NCBI RefSeq assembly: GCF_030464885.1
Contig: NZ_JALPRJ010000018.1
Location: 62,001-126,000, forward strand
Length of the DNA: 64,000 bases
Reading direction: 5' to 3'
DNA from: Caballeronia sp. SEWSISQ10-4 2
GTDB lineage: Bacteria; Pseudomonadota; Gammaproteobacteria; Burkholderiales; Burkholderiaceae
Shown: one piece after another, positions 8,803 through 17,356 of the stretch
Position numbering within the stretch: the first letter of the stretch is position 1
Layout: the number at the start of each line of letters is the position of its first letter
Notes under the pieces: generated by a model
Database searches by the model: none
What the model was told of the DNA's origin: nothing
Seen by the model: the letters and a program-made list of their open reading frames with translations, nothing else
Translations under genes and position numbers: made by a program

Positions 8803-10368
8803 ATGACTGACAACGCTTCCACCTCTTCCGGAAATGCTGCGCAGCAGGATCCGGTGATCAACGTGATCGAGCAAGATCCGCCGATACTCGACGCCGCAGG
8901 CGCCGAAGCGGGCGACCACGGGCGCGCCGGCAATCTTGACCAGGCGGCACGGGATGCCGTGGCGGCTCGCCGACGACGTGAGTTCGATGCAGCGCGCGCC
9001 CGGCTGCGCGAGCAGGCCATGAGCGATGATCCAGGACAGCCGCAGCGCGGCGGCCCGCAGGCGACATCGGCTGACTATGTGCGCGCAGGGGATGCTGCAT
9101 GGGCACCCCTCGGTGACGCACCGGAGCGGGTGCGCAAGCGCTACCTGCGCGCGGGCAACCAGTACTTTCTGAAGGATGCACCGTACCAGCTCGCGTTCGA
9201 GGATCTCGGTCCCTACCTCGTCACCGAGCACAACCGGTCCGACGTGGTGGAGTCGATGGTCGACATGGTGCAGGCGAAATCGTGGCAGCGCATCCGCGTG
9301 TCGGGTCATGAAGCGTTTCGCCGCGAGACGTGGTTGCAGGCGACGCTCCTCGGCATCCGGGTGAGCGGCTATGAACCGAAGACAGCAGACCTCGCCCGAC
9401 TCAGCGAGGGGCGTCGCGAACATCTGAACAACCGTATCGAAGGCAGTGGGGAGTTGCCGGATGCCGGTACCGGTGGCCGGGCGGATGGCGCGGCCGTGCC
9501 CCAGCAGTCCTCATCGCACGCGCCGCCCGTGCCGCCTGCACCGCAGGTAGGTGATTCCGGCCGCGTGCGCGCAGAACTGCCCGTCGCGGCGATTGCGGCG
9601 GCGACAACAGCATCGCCGCGCGAAGCCAACGATAGAGGCAACGCGCCCGATGATATAGCCGACTCTCCACGGTACAGCGGCGAGTTGGTCGAGCACGGTG
9701 GTGCGCCGTACCAGCACAATCCGGCACGAAGCGAATCCTACTATGTCGTGTATCGGGATCATGTCGGCGCGGACCACGTGATATGGGGCGTGGATCTTGA
9801 GCGCGCGGTCGCGGAGTCCGGAGCCAGGCTCGGAGAGCGCGTCACGCTGGAGAACCTCGGCAAGCGCTGGGTGACCGTTGAGATACCAGTGGTAGACGCC
9901 ACAGGCCAAGTGATCGGTCAGGACGAAAAGGAGGTTTACCGCAACACCTGGCAGATCGATGTCGAGCGTCTAGAGCGGTCACGATCGGTGCAATCGACGA
10001 CCCGCGACGGGGCTGCCGACAGAGCACAGGAGGGCATCGCGTCAGGGGTGCCCCGCGCGCCGACGCGCGCACCGCGGCACAGCCGCAGCGAGGAGTCGGT
10101 GGACGCGCAGCGCGCGATTCAACTGGCGGTGGTCGTTGCCGCGATGCGTGCGCAGGGATTTAGCGAACGGTCGATTTCCCGTGTGGAGGAGCACGCCAGC
10201 CGGATGATCGATGCATTTCAGGCCGAAGGCGTTCGGGTCCCAACGCCGAAGGTTTTTGATCCGAAGGCTCCGTCCGCACGAGCCCGCCATATCAGGAGCG
10301 CACCGGATCGCGCCGCAAACCGTGAGATCGAGTGCGCACCGTCTGAACCGTCTGCGCCGCCGCTATGA
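8803..10368 (+). CDS. LPD7-domain plasmid protein
   Basis: The 521-residue protein carries a central domain (about residues 90-185) with YLRAGNQYFLKDAPYQLAF, then an acidic region and WQRIRVSGHEAFRRETWLQA. This is the pattern of the large polyvalent protein-associated domain LPD7, common next to relaxases and in conjugative plasmid proteins. Disordered Ala/Pro-rich linkers flank a second module (about 300-390, SESYYVVYRDHVGADHVIWG) that resembles the short domains appended to TraI-type relaxases. The ATG at 8803 was chosen over a TTG at 8770 because GAGG lies 8 bases upstream. LPD7 is thought to assist DNA transfer; the actual function is unknown. Confidence 0.65.
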   Translation: MTDNASTSSGNAAQQDPVINVIEQDPPILDAAGAEAGDHGRAGNLDQAARDAVAARRRREFDAARARLREQAMSDDPGQPQRGGPQATSADYVRAGDAAWAPLGDAPERVRKRYLRAGNQYFLKDAPYQLAFEDLGPYLVTEHNRSDVVESMVDMVQAKSWQRIRVSGHEAFRRETWLQATLLGIRVSGYEPKTADLARLSEGRREHLNNRIEGSGELPDAGTGGRADGAAVPQQSSSHAPPVPPAPQVGDSGRVRAELPVAAIAAATTASPREANDRGNAPDDIADSPRYSGELVEHGGAPYQHNPARSESYYVVYRDHVGADHVIWGVDLERAVAESGARLGERVTLENLGKRWVTVEIPVVDATGQVIGQDEKEVYRNTWQIDVERLERSRSVQSTTRDGAADRAQEGIASGVPRAPTRAPRHSRSEESVDAQRAIQLAVVVAAMRAQGFSERSISRVEEHASRMIDAFQAEGVRVPTPKVFDPKAPSARARHIRSAPDRAANREIECAPSEPSAPPL

Positions 10369-10377
10369 GGGTAAGCC

Positions 10378-10920
10378 GTGAGAGCTCGCGCGCGTCTTTG
10401 CATTGAGTTGGGAGAGGCGAGGCCCCGCTGGGACCGATGGTGCGCGCAGCACGGTGTGACGCCTGCGGAGGGCGTGCGACAACTGATTCTTGACGCCATG
10501 CTGGGTGATGCCGCTTTGGACGACGCGGCGGCAGAATCTTCCGTGCGTTGGACGCTCGTTGGGGAACATCGGGAGCGCGTCGAAATCCGGTTGACCACGA
10601 CCGAACTGATGGCAGTGGAGCAGCGTGCCGCCGCGTCGGGATTCAGCGGGAATCGATGGATCGTTGCGCTGATTCGTGCGCATATCATAGGCGAGCCACA
10701 GTTCGGCGAACGAGAAATGATGCTGCTCGCGACATCGAACCAGCAACTTGCGTCGATTGGCAGGCTGCTGGGTGACATCGCCCGGGACGGTGCGCGGATG
10801 GCTGAAAACACCGACGTCGTCGACCGGCAGCAACTCGCAGGAGTGAAGAAAGAGCTTGATGCCCATCTACGTGCGGTGGCCGTGCTTGTGCGTGCCAACC
10901 TCGATCGCTGGAGCCGATAG
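10378..10920 (+). CDS. MobC-like relaxosome accessory protein
   Basis: A 180-residue protein directly before the relaxase gene (2-base gap). The segment around VEIRLTTTELMAVEQRA followed by a helix reads as a ribbon-helix-helix-like DNA-binding region. The downstream SNQQLASIGRLLGDIAR is similar in character to the Asn/Gln-rich motif of MobC/TraJ-type proteins, which melt or mark oriT for the relaxase. It starts with GTG after GAGGG. The identity is inferred from this motif and position; the N-terminal 60 residues are not recognised. Confidence 0.6.
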   Translation: MRARARLCIELGEARPRWDRWCAQHGVTPAEGVRQLILDAMLGDAALDDAAAESSVRWTLVGEHRERVEIRLTTTELMAVEQRAAASGFSGNRWIVALIRAHIIGEPQFGEREMMLLATSNQQLASIGRLLGDIARDGARMAENTDVVDRQQLAGVKKELDAHLRAVAVLVRANLDRWSR

Positions 10921-10921
10921 C

Positions 10922-11935
10922 GTGCCGTATCCGAAAATCTACATCGATGCGATGCTTCTTAACTGGGGTGATCGACTCTTTAGTGAGCCGCTGAAACACG
11001 TTGGCGCGCCCCGATTGTCTCGCGCGCGGCTTGCTGATGAGGCAGCGCGTATGCGTGCGCAGCTCGCACGGACGCTCAAGCGCACGCCAGAAGTAATGGT
11101 CAAGATCACCAACAAGGCGTCGAGCGCGCAGGGTATGGGCGCGGTCCGCCGGCACTTGCGCTACATCTCGCGCAACGGCAGGGTTGAGCTTGAGGATCAA
11201 GACGGGCAGGCCATCGTCGGCGCGGATGCATTGCGTGATCTCGCCGATGCGTGGCAACTGGGCGGTTGGGGCGTCCCCGAAAAGAGTGCGCGGCGCGAGG
11301 TGTTCAATATTCTGCTGTCAATGCCACCGGGTACGGACCGTAGGGCCGTGCGTGAAGCGGCGAGGGATTTTGCATCCCTGGAGTTTGGCGATGGCCGTGC
11401 ATACGTGTTTGCCGCACATGATGACGAGGCACACCCGCACGTGCATTTGAGCGTGCAGGTCAGAGGGCCGGATGGCCGGCGGTTGAACCCGCGCAAGCGC
11501 GATCTGCAGCGCTGGCGGAAGCAGTTTGCCGAAGAGTTGCGCGCGCACGGCGTGGAGGCGAACGCGACATCGCGGCTTACACGGGGGACGACCCAGCGGT
11601 ACGCTAAGCAGGCGGTCGTGCATATGGCCGCGCGTGGGGAGGCACCCCGCTACTGGCGGGCCGTCGCCGACGACACCCGGCGGCGTACTGGGTGGCAAGC
11701 TCAGGGCGGCGTGTTTGCAGCGTGGCGCGAGGTAGCGCAGGCGATGGCGACCTCGCGCTCGCTTGAGGACCGGAAGATGGCGATTGAGGCCGCGAATTTC
11801 GTGTGGGCAATGCCCGTTCAGCGGGACAGACCCGACCCGGGACGTCCGCACACGGCATCGCGCGAGCCTCCAGACCGGTCAGCGCCCGATCATGGTCCGG
11901 AGTCCGAGGAGTCGGACCCTCCCCTGGAGCGCTGA
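10922..11935 (+). CDS. MOBP-type relaxase
   Basis: DNA-nicking relaxase of the VirD2/TraI (MOBP) family, which cleaves at oriT and pilots the strand into the recipient. The 337 residues carry a probable catalytic Tyr (Y81 in RRHLRYISRNG) and the metal-binding His signature AAHDDEAHPHVHLS (H166, H171, H173, H175). Start is a GTG directly after the upstream stop; a longer in-frame ORF from 10856 would overlap MobC by 65 bases and is less likely. The C-terminus is short and Pro/Asp-rich, so the protein is near the nuclease-domain minimum. No oriT was recognised in the flanks. Confidence 0.9.
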   Translation: MPYPKIYIDAMLLNWGDRLFSEPLKHVGAPRLSRARLADEAARMRAQLARTLKRTPEVMVKITNKASSAQGMGAVRRHLRYISRNGRVELEDQDGQAIVGADALRDLADAWQLGGWGVPEKSARREVFNILLSMPPGTDRRAVREAARDFASLEFGDGRAYVFAAHDDEAHPHVHLSVQVRGPDGRRLNPRKRDLQRWRKQFAEELRAHGVEANATSRLTRGTTQRYAKQAVVHMAARGEAPRYWRAVADDTRRRTGWQAQGGVFAAWREVAQAMATSRSLEDRKMAIEAANFVWAMPVQRDRPDPGRPHTASREPPDRSAPDHGPESEESDPPLER

Positions 11936-11953
11936 CGCGCAAGGAAGGTTCTC

Positions 11954-12201
11954 ATGGCTACACCGATCGTTCCATGGAGTGGCGGCAAGTGGCGCCTCGT
12001 GGACATCCTGATTCCGCGGTTTCCGCTGAACGGCTGTTACGGCGAGGTGTTCGCTGAAGCGGCTGCGATTTTTCTATACGGACGCTGGCCGGTGCAGAAG
12101 CGATGAACAGCGTGAACGACAATCTCATAGATCGCCATCGCGGGGCACAGCATCATCTGGAAGAATTTGTGCGCTGTTCGAATTCGAGCGGTATGAGCTA
12201 A
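11954..12201 (+). pseudogene. Remnant of a D12-class DNA adenine methyltransferase
   Basis: From ATG 11954 the frame reads MATPIVPWSGGKWRLVDIL and then CYGEVFAEAAAIFLYG, matching the N-terminus of D12/Dam-like adenine methylases (family PWxGGK...R and EVFAGGAAxxF). It stops at 12106, but the next frame from 12103 continues with VNDNLIDRHRGAQHHLEEFV, matching the family's NDIDGDLVNLY...V..HLEEFV stretch. So the gene has a frameshift near 12100 and ends by 12201, where the rest is missing. The FAGG motif is altered to FAEA and the catalytic DPPY motif is absent, so it cannot be active. Confidence 0.7.
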
Positions 12202-12238
12202 TGGCCGGAGCGGTGAAGGCGCTGAAGGGCAGGAGATT

Positions 12239-12412
12239 GTGACATTGAACGATCTTCCGAATTCCGAATTCTCTTCACCAACATTGAGGGAGCGGGCGGA
12301 CCGCCAGTACACCGTGGGCGGACCGGAAAACCTGTCTGCGCGTTCCGACCCGATCATCTATAGCTGCGGCCGTCAGATCGATCCGGAGAGACTCTCTGCG
12401 GAACAGCACTGA
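12239..12412 (+). CDS. Small hypothetical ORF
   Basis: A 57-residue frame from GTG, preceded by AGGAGA 4 bases upstream, which is a good ribosome site. The product (LNDLPNSEFSSPTLRERADR...) is polar and matches nothing I recognise. It lies in decayed DNA behind the methylase remnant, so it may be noise or the tail of another lost gene. Confidence 0.25.
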   Translation: MTLNDLPNSEFSSPTLRERADRQYTVGGPENLSARSDPIIYSCGRQIDPERLSAEQH

Positions 12413-12463
12413 TGCGGAGCGCAATGGTCCGGGTGTCTGACCATCATTGCTGATGGCGCAAGG

Positions 12464-12892
12464 CTAATGGTTGACGATGTACACGGGGCGGGTATCCATC
12501 AGCATCATGAATTGGCAGAACATGAAGACAATAAGCACTGGAATTCCTATCCATGCCAGCGACCAAAATAGCCACATCTGAATCGCAGAGCCACCGATAC
12601 CATAGAGCAGATTGGTATTCCGGAAATTGAGGTATACGAGCCAGATCGCGATCGCGAAGCCTACCGCAATCAGGACGAGTCCATTGAGCGTGTCGCCGTG
12701 CTGACGTGCAGCCGCGTCGTACCAGTAGGCACCGAACATCATGAGGTTGAAGCCGACGGCGGCGCGCCAGAAGGCCTGCCTCGTAAAAAACGCGTGACCG
12801 AATTTCCGATAGCAGTGGTTGTTAAACCAATTGAAGCCCTTCAGGATACCGACAAGAGCACTCGTGACGATCACGAGTTTCAGAATCAGCAT
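12464..12892 (-). CDS. Small multi-span membrane protein
   Basis: A 142-residue protein with about four hydrophobic segments (roughly residues 3-22, 45-58, 70-90 and 105-130) and few charged residues. No family is recognised. It is the only minus-strand gene between the conjugation block and the LysR gene. A perfect inverted repeat lies about 80 bases upstream of its ATG (12971-12997) and may control it. The upstream 5' end contains AGGAGG-like purines (ctcctt on the plus strand at 12897), a strong ribosome site. It may be a plasmid-borne accessory gene. Confidence 0.6.
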   Translation of the reverse strand: MLILKLVIVTSALVGILKGFNWFNNHCYRKFGHAFFTRQAFWRAAVGFNLMMFGAYWYDAAARQHGDTLNGLVLIAVGFAIAIWLVYLNFRNTNLLYGIGGSAIQMWLFWSLAWIGIPVLIVFMFCQFMMLMDTRPVYIVNH

Positions 12893-12970
12893 TGTTTCCT
12901 CCTTAATCTGCGGGTGTCCCCTTTGTCGTGGGTGGTCATCGCAGATGCAAGTAAAGAGATGCCTGCCTTC

Positions 12971-12997
12971 AACCGAATATTAATAATATATTCGGTT
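12971..12997. promoter_or_regulatory. Perfect 10-bp inverted repeat, candidate operator
   Basis: AACCGAATAT and ATATTCGGTT are exact reverse complements separated by 7 AT-only bases. A further CCGAAT half lies at 13002-13007. It is placed 79 bases upstream of the minus-strand membrane-protein start and is flanked by a very AT-rich stretch, as expected of a promoter with an operator. There is no T-run to suggest a terminator. Confidence 0.45.
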
Positions 12998-13028
12998 ATT
13001 TTCCGAATGCAACCACTTTACGTGCTGA

Positions 13029-13253
13029 GAAATTCGGGGCAATTCGGCACGTTGGCTTAACCATTGCCGTGAGCCGAACTGTGAGATAGCGCAAGAAGGG
13101 CGTCGTGTGTTTATCCGGGCGCTCACCGACGTCACGGCTGGCGAGGAGTTGTTCATCGACTATCTACTCGAAATCAAAGGCCGGCAACACGGCGGCATTG
13201 ATAGGTTGTTGGGTCGGTCATCCATTAAGCGGCGATCGTCAAGATGTCTATAA
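13029..13253 (+). pseudogene. C-terminal remnant of a SET-domain protein
   Basis: Frame 13029-13253 reads NSARWLNHCREPNCE followed by VFIRALTDVTAGEELFIDY, which matches the C-terminal core of SET lysine methyltransferases (family GNxARFxNHSCxPNCE ... A..DIxxGEELxxDY). The catalytic Tyr of the DY pair is present, but a stop lies just upstream at 13026 and the N-terminal half of the domain is missing. In the family's NHSC motif the Ser is lost (NHC). It is therefore a truncated gene fragment. Bacterial SET proteins of this size are common in Burkholderiaceae. Confidence 0.65.
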
Positions 13254-13299
13254 TCTGCATTTCTAGGACATTGATGTCCGGGCCGATAGGGAGCGTGAT

Positions 13300-14229
13300 G
13301 TGGACAGCCTAAGCGCGTTCAACGCGTTCATGCGGGTAGCGGAAACTGGAAGCTTTACCGACGCGGGACGCCAGATGAGCTTGTCTCCTTCGGCGGTCAC
13401 CAAGGCCGTCTCACGTCTGGAAGAGCGGCTTGGCGTCAGACTGTTTCACCGAAATACACGCAGCCTGTCCCTGACGCAGGAGGGGGCACTGTTTCTGGAA
13501 AGCTGCCGCCGAATCTTCTCGGAAATCGAGTCGGTTCACGCCGAGCTCGCCACTTCTAAGAAGGCCCCCGTTGGCAAGCTCAAGGTGAGTTTGCCCATGG
13601 TAGGAATGCTGATAATGCCGACAATCAGTAACTTTATGTCAGCGTATCCTGATATCGAGCTTGATCTGGGTTTCACCGATCATCTCGTGGACGTCGTCGA
13701 TGATGGCTACGATGTTGTCGTCCGTACTGGAGAGGCCGCGGACTCCGGACTCATTGCGCGATGGTTGGGGACCTTTCGTCTGCAGGTGGTCGGCTCTCCG
13801 GCTTATCTCGAACGGGCCGGCGTGCCGGCCGTTCCCCAGGACCTGACACGCCATGCGTGTTTGCATCACCGATACCCGACGTCGGGTCGTCTTGGGCGCT
13901 GGCCGCTGGAAACTGCGCCGGATGCACCGGATCTCGTCCTTCCCATCGCTGCGATATCGACCGCAGTCGAACCGTTAATTACTTTGGCGGAGAAAGGTAA
14001 CGGGTTGGCCTGTGTTCCCGATTTTGCCATTCGCCAACAAATCACGGACGGGAGGCTGATTGTCGTCTTGGATGAATTCACGAAACATGTTGGTACTTTC
14101 CGTGCGGTATGGCCCTCCAATCGCTTCGTCGCTCCAAAGGTTCGCGTCTTTGTCGACTTCCTGGCTGAAAATCTTTTCCCTAAATCCAGCGTGCTGGCCG
14201 AGCTTGAGTCGGAACCCAAGGAGGGCTGA
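13300..14229 (+). CDS. LysR-family transcriptional regulator
   Basis: A 309-residue regulator with an N-terminal winged helix (MDSLSAFNAFMRVAETGSF, SPSAVTKAVSRLEERLGVRLF) and a substrate-binding domain from about residue 90. It starts at GTG after GGGAG. The effector is unknown. No intact target gene adjoins it: upstream is the SET remnant and downstream a broken IS3, so it may be an orphan or have lost its divergent partner. It resembles the large YafC/DmlR-type LysR group. Confidence 0.9.
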   Translation: MDSLSAFNAFMRVAETGSFTDAGRQMSLSPSAVTKAVSRLEERLGVRLFHRNTRSLSLTQEGALFLESCRRIFSEIESVHAELATSKKAPVGKLKVSLPMVGMLIMPTISNFMSAYPDIELDLGFTDHLVDVVDDGYDVVVRTGEAADSGLIARWLGTFRLQVVGSPAYLERAGVPAVPQDLTRHACLHHRYPTSGRLGRWPLETAPDAPDLVLPIAAISTAVEPLITLAEKGNGLACVPDFAIRQQITDGRLIVVLDEFTKHVGTFRAVWPSNRFVAPKVRVFVDFLAENLFPKSSVLAELESEPKEG

Positions 14230-14264
14230 AATATCCGCGGAGCTGTCTTTAAGGAGTCGTAGAG

Positions 14265-15010
14265 CCTTACTGAAGCCGGCTGAAAGAAGTGGACGCCAAC
14301 ATTCCGTGAAACTAAAGAAATGTTGGCATTGATAAACCGAATCCCCAAGGCCGTGTACACAAATGAGTCTCGTAAAGAAGCAGTAAGGCCGGCAATGACC
14401 GAGGGCGTCGGCGTGTCCGAAGCTACGCGTCGACTGTCGATTTCTATGAAGACTTTGGCGAACTGGGTGCGTGCCGCAAAAGCCGGCATGCTGGAGAGAG
14501 TTGGGCAGTATGGGAAGCCCCTGACAGAGGTCTAGGCGGAGTTGAGCCGGGTCAAGCGAGAATCGACCGGAATGAAGATGGAGCGCGGTTTTTTAAAAAT
14601 TCGCGACGTACTTCGCGAAAGAGTCGCTGTGGGGTACCGCGTGATTGAACAGATGCTACAACACCATCCATTGCCGCGGATGTGCTGGTTCATAGGTGTG
14701 TCCACCAGCGGTTACTCCGCGTGGCTCAAGCGGTTGCTTGCGTGCTCAGCAAGAGCCTGACTCGAAGCGCAGGAACGTACTTCTCACGAGCGTACCCGAA
14801 AAACCTTTGGTCCGGAAGGGCTACAGAAGGACTTGGCTGATCGCGGTGTCCAGATCGGTGTTCACCGCATCAAGCGTTCGAGGACAAAGCTCGGCTTTCG
14901 CTGCAAGCAAAAAGAGCAAGTGCAAGACGACGACAAATTCGACACACAACCTGCGAATGGCACTGAAGATACTGAACCAAGACTTCAGTGCGAGCGCACC
15001 GACCGGGCGT
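14265..15010 (+). mobile_element. Decayed IS3-family insertion sequence
   Basis: OrfA remnant: from 14320, RKEAVRPAMTEGVGVSEATRRLSISMKTLANWVRAAKAG, the helix-turn-helix region of IS3-type OrfA, stopping at 14535 (TAG). OrfB remnant: VIEQMLQHHPLPRMCWFIGVSTSGYSAWLKR (14644 on), then ERTRKTFGPEGLQKDLADRGVQIGVHRIKR, and KTTTNSTHNLRMALKILNQDFSASAP in a shifted frame up to about 15005. Several stops and at least one frameshift are present, and the DDE core beyond NQDFSASAP is missing. A possible left end lies near 14265-14297 (GGACGCC). The element is dead. Confidence 0.8.
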
Positions 15011-15318
15011 GATGTGATGGCAACTTACCGCCGCCTACGATCGTCACGGTCATCCGTGAAAAACTCCCACTGCTACATTCTGTACCGGTTGAAAACGCCG
15101 GTGATCGGCACGAAGAATGGCCATAACGCGCTCCGAGATTTCTTGGAGGCGATTCAGAACGAAATGAAAATCCGAGTGGCGGCGGACCAGGCATTCAATC
15201 ACACGCTCACCAAAAATCCGCTGCGTGAACGGTGGTAAGTCATCACCCATCCAGCACTTGGGATCTCGCTCGATGCCGATTACTGACTCTATGTCCGAAG
15301 TGTTCCAACCATCGCGCA
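15011..15318. other. Gene-free stretch, no feature recognised
   Basis: Between the IS3 remnant and the duplicated segment there is a short minus-strand frame (15050-15319, 89 codons) with no recognisable product and a plus-strand tail with none. I see no promoter or repeat here. Confidence 0.5.
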
Positions 15319-16067
15319 CGTTTACATGCCCGGTGCGTAGACCTTACCCTCGTCGTTACTGATATTAACTCCCCGATCGATGGCGATAGGGCACAAGTAC
15401 GAATGCGTACTATCGTCTTCAGGCGAGGCTGGGAGGACCGTATCAACCACTACCTCATGCAATGACAATCTCGTGATTGCGTGGTGTTTGCATTCGACAG
15501 GAGCGCACCTATGAATGATCCGATCCGCCAATTTCTACACTCGGCCCTACGTAGTGCTGGGTTGGGTCTGTTTCTGAGCAGCGGGGTCTTGCTTTCGCAG
15601 CCGGCGCACGCCAAAAGCGAAAAAGAGGCTATTCAACAGGTCCTCAGTGGCTACTACGACGCCCTCAGCCGCGATCCGAATGAAGCCGCCTCGTTTTACG
15701 GCGAGCCGGTCATAATTGTGCTACCGGCTGAGGTCTTGCCACTGAATAAAAGAGCGGACGTGGAAGCTTTCCTGACCAAGCTTCTGAGCGGGTTCAAACC
15801 GCTTGGTTTTTCGTACGCGAAGTTGAGCGATTCGCGCATCAAAATGCTGAGCGAGACGACGGCAATTTATAGCACCGTGGCGATTCGCTATAAAACCGAT
15901 GGGTCGGAGATGCCACGAGGCGGGTTCACCTATCTCCTGCACAAGGGTCCGTCTGGCTGGAAAATCCACGAGTTGGTTGTCACCGACATGGACAAACTGG
16001 TGAGCGCCGATTGAGCGCGGTCCATCGCTGACTTCCCCACGCGCCGCCACGATCAACAGGCCCTATC
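15319..16067 (+). repeat. Duplicated segment, copy 1 (with SnoaL-like gene)
   Basis: This 749-bp segment is matched by a diverged copy at 52310-53019 (710 bp). Similarity begins at GTTTACA, runs through the upstream region and the whole coding gene, and ends at GCCACGATCAACAGGCC downstream. The length difference of 39 bp equals the in-frame deletion inside the signal peptide of copy 2, so the two are otherwise colinear. Upstream identity by eye is around 80 percent, so this is an old duplication. Confidence 0.8.
15511..16014 (+). CDS. Exported SnoaL/DUF4440-like protein, copy 1
   Basis: A 167-residue protein with an N-terminal signal peptide (about residues 1-34, ending SQPAHA) and an NTF2-like domain typical of SnoaL/DUF4440 proteins (EAIQQVLSGYYDALSRDPNEAASFYGEP, then a YKTDGSEMPRGGFTYLLHK beta region). 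The start at 15511 follows AGGAGC 8 bases upstream. SnoaL folds range from hydrolases to ligand binders; the activity is unknown. It stands alone between an IS3 remnant and the TetR gene, and a paralogue lacking the signal peptide is at 52502-52966. Confidence 0.75.
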   Translation: MNDPIRQFLHSALRSAGLGLFLSSGVLLSQPAHAKSEKEAIQQVLSGYYDALSRDPNEAASFYGEPVIIVLPAEVLPLNKRADVEAFLTKLLSGFKPLGFSYAKLSDSRIKMLSETTAIYSTVAIRYKTDGSEMPRGGFTYLLHKGPSGWKIHELVVTDMDKLVSAD

Positions 16068-16490
16068 AATTGTTCACTCTGGCTGTGAGGCCGGCCGGAG
16101 TCGCAATCATGCCGCCCCGGCCCGGATGAGGCGATGTGGGTGCGTCTCTGGCGTCCCGTCAAGATGCGGAAAATAACTTGGACAGTGGAGGCCACCTTTC
16201 TCCCAGTCTCTTAAACTTACTGATCGTCAGCTCTCAAATTCGCCCGGCCGGAAGCGGTAATCGATTGGACCGTGTTTTTTCACCAGACTCACCGCTGCTG
16301 ACCATTTCTGCATTGCCGTTACCACCCCGACACAAGGCAAAAGCGGGGGGCACATACCCAGGGTATCGTGGCGGGGCAAAGCGTAACCTATGTTCCGATG
16401 TCGGACGCCATGTCGAACAAGCTTGTTGTCGCAGCTCACAGTTTGCTCGGTCGAAGTTGACGATACCTTCGCATACAAGCTCCGGCGAGA
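16068..16490. other. Gene-free stretch, no feature recognised
   Basis: Between the SnoaL-like gene and the convergent end of tetR. Overlapping short frames on both strands carry no recognisable product. No IS end or strong terminator hairpin was seen. Confidence 0.5.
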
Positions 16491-17084
16491 CTAAATCGCT
16501 CCGCCACTTTTGGCCTTCCCGACAACCAGTTCGACCATTAGATCCGCGATTGCTTCGACGTTTCTCAAATCCCCAATGCGGTGATTGATCACGAAGCCGT
16601 CGAACGCCATCCAGATCACGTGCGACAACAGATCATCATTTAGAAGATGCTGACGCTCAGCCGGCACATTCTCACGGAGTATGTCGGTAAGGAACCGTTC
16701 GACGGAGATCAGAAGGGTATTGGGTTTTCCCATTTTCTCCGGTGCGCTGGCCAGGGCCTCGATCAGCGCATTCGCAAAAGAATGGTCCGCGGCCGGTATG
16801 TCATTCCATAAACCAATGAAGATCCGCCGCAAACGCGTCCGGGGCGAACGTGCCTTCGCTGCTGTTTCGCGCAGAGCGTCAAGTTCGCGCCTGAGCCAAG
16901 GCTCGTAGATCTCATAGAGTATCAGGAGCTTCGAATCGAAGTACACGTACAGATTTGCGACGGTCGTACTCGCGCTACGTGCGATCTCCGTCATGGTCGT
17001 GGTCGTATAGCCCTTGCGGCAGAAAAGGTCAAAGGCGCCTGCGACGATGGCGCTGCGCATTTCGGGTTTTTTTACTTGAGGCAC
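16491..17084 (-). CDS. TetR-family regulator, likely local repressor
   Basis: A 197-residue TetR/AcrR-type protein: helix-turn-helix in residues about 10-55 (RSAIVAGAFDLFCRKGYTT, ARSASTTVANLYVYFDSK) and a helical ligand-binding C-terminal domain. It is divergent from the Rieske operon, its start 272 bases from the oxygenase ATG, and the shared intergenic region contains a strong promoter-like element with an inverted repeat. By the usual arrangement it would repress the operon until a pathway compound binds. The same promoter motif upstream of the porin suggests it may also control that gene. Confidence 0.88.
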   Translation of the reverse strand: MPQVKKPEMRSAIVAGAFDLFCRKGYTTTTMTEIARSASTTVANLYVYFDSKLLILYEIYEPWLRRELDALRETAAKARSPRTRLRRIFIGLWNDIPAADHSFANALIEALASAPEKMGKPNTLLISVERFLTDILRENVPAERQHLLNDDLLSHVIWMAFDGFVINHRIGDLRNVEAIADLMVELVVGKAKSGGAI

Positions 17085-17244
17085 GGTCGTCTTAAATAAA
17101 CACTGCTCGTTATTAGGGTCTGTCGAGATGATACCGTGTATTTAGGTGAAGACCAAAATTCCAACAATGAAAGTGATTTACCTCTTCCGACGCGCAACTG
17201 ACGGACTGGGCTGCATCTTTCTCGTTATCCATCTCCAAAAAGGG

Positions 17245-17273
17245 TTGACACGACAATTCTTTTAAAAAAGAAT
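17245..17273 (+). promoter_or_regulatory. Promoter with internal inverted repeat for the Rieske operon
   Basis: TTGACA (17245-17250) and AAGAAT (17268-17273) are spaced by 17 bases, a sigma70-like layout with a perfect -35. Within the spacer and -10, ATTCTTTT and AAAAGAAT (17256-17263 and 17266-17273) form an exact inverted repeat with a 2-base centre, well placed to be an operator. The 36 bases from 17245 match the porin upstream region (29597-29632) at 27 positions in the same register. The -10 is imperfect, so strength is uncertain. Confidence 0.5.
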
Positions 17274-17356
17274 GATGTTCGTTATTTGAGATGATGTCGG
17301 CTACGCGGCTGAAAGCGCGGCACCGGCCCGGCACGATCGAACGGGAGAATCGAAAC

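Noticed and set aside
7426..9423. Several minus-strand frames over the primase-like and LPD7 genes
   Set aside because: Antisense to supported genes with Toprim and LPD7 motifs; no family signal.
15320..15465. Open frame kept in both copies upstream of the SnoaL-like genes
   Set aside because: The two frames stay open, but differences between copies fall on all codon positions equally, so there is no sign of protein selection. I treat it as shared upstream DNA.
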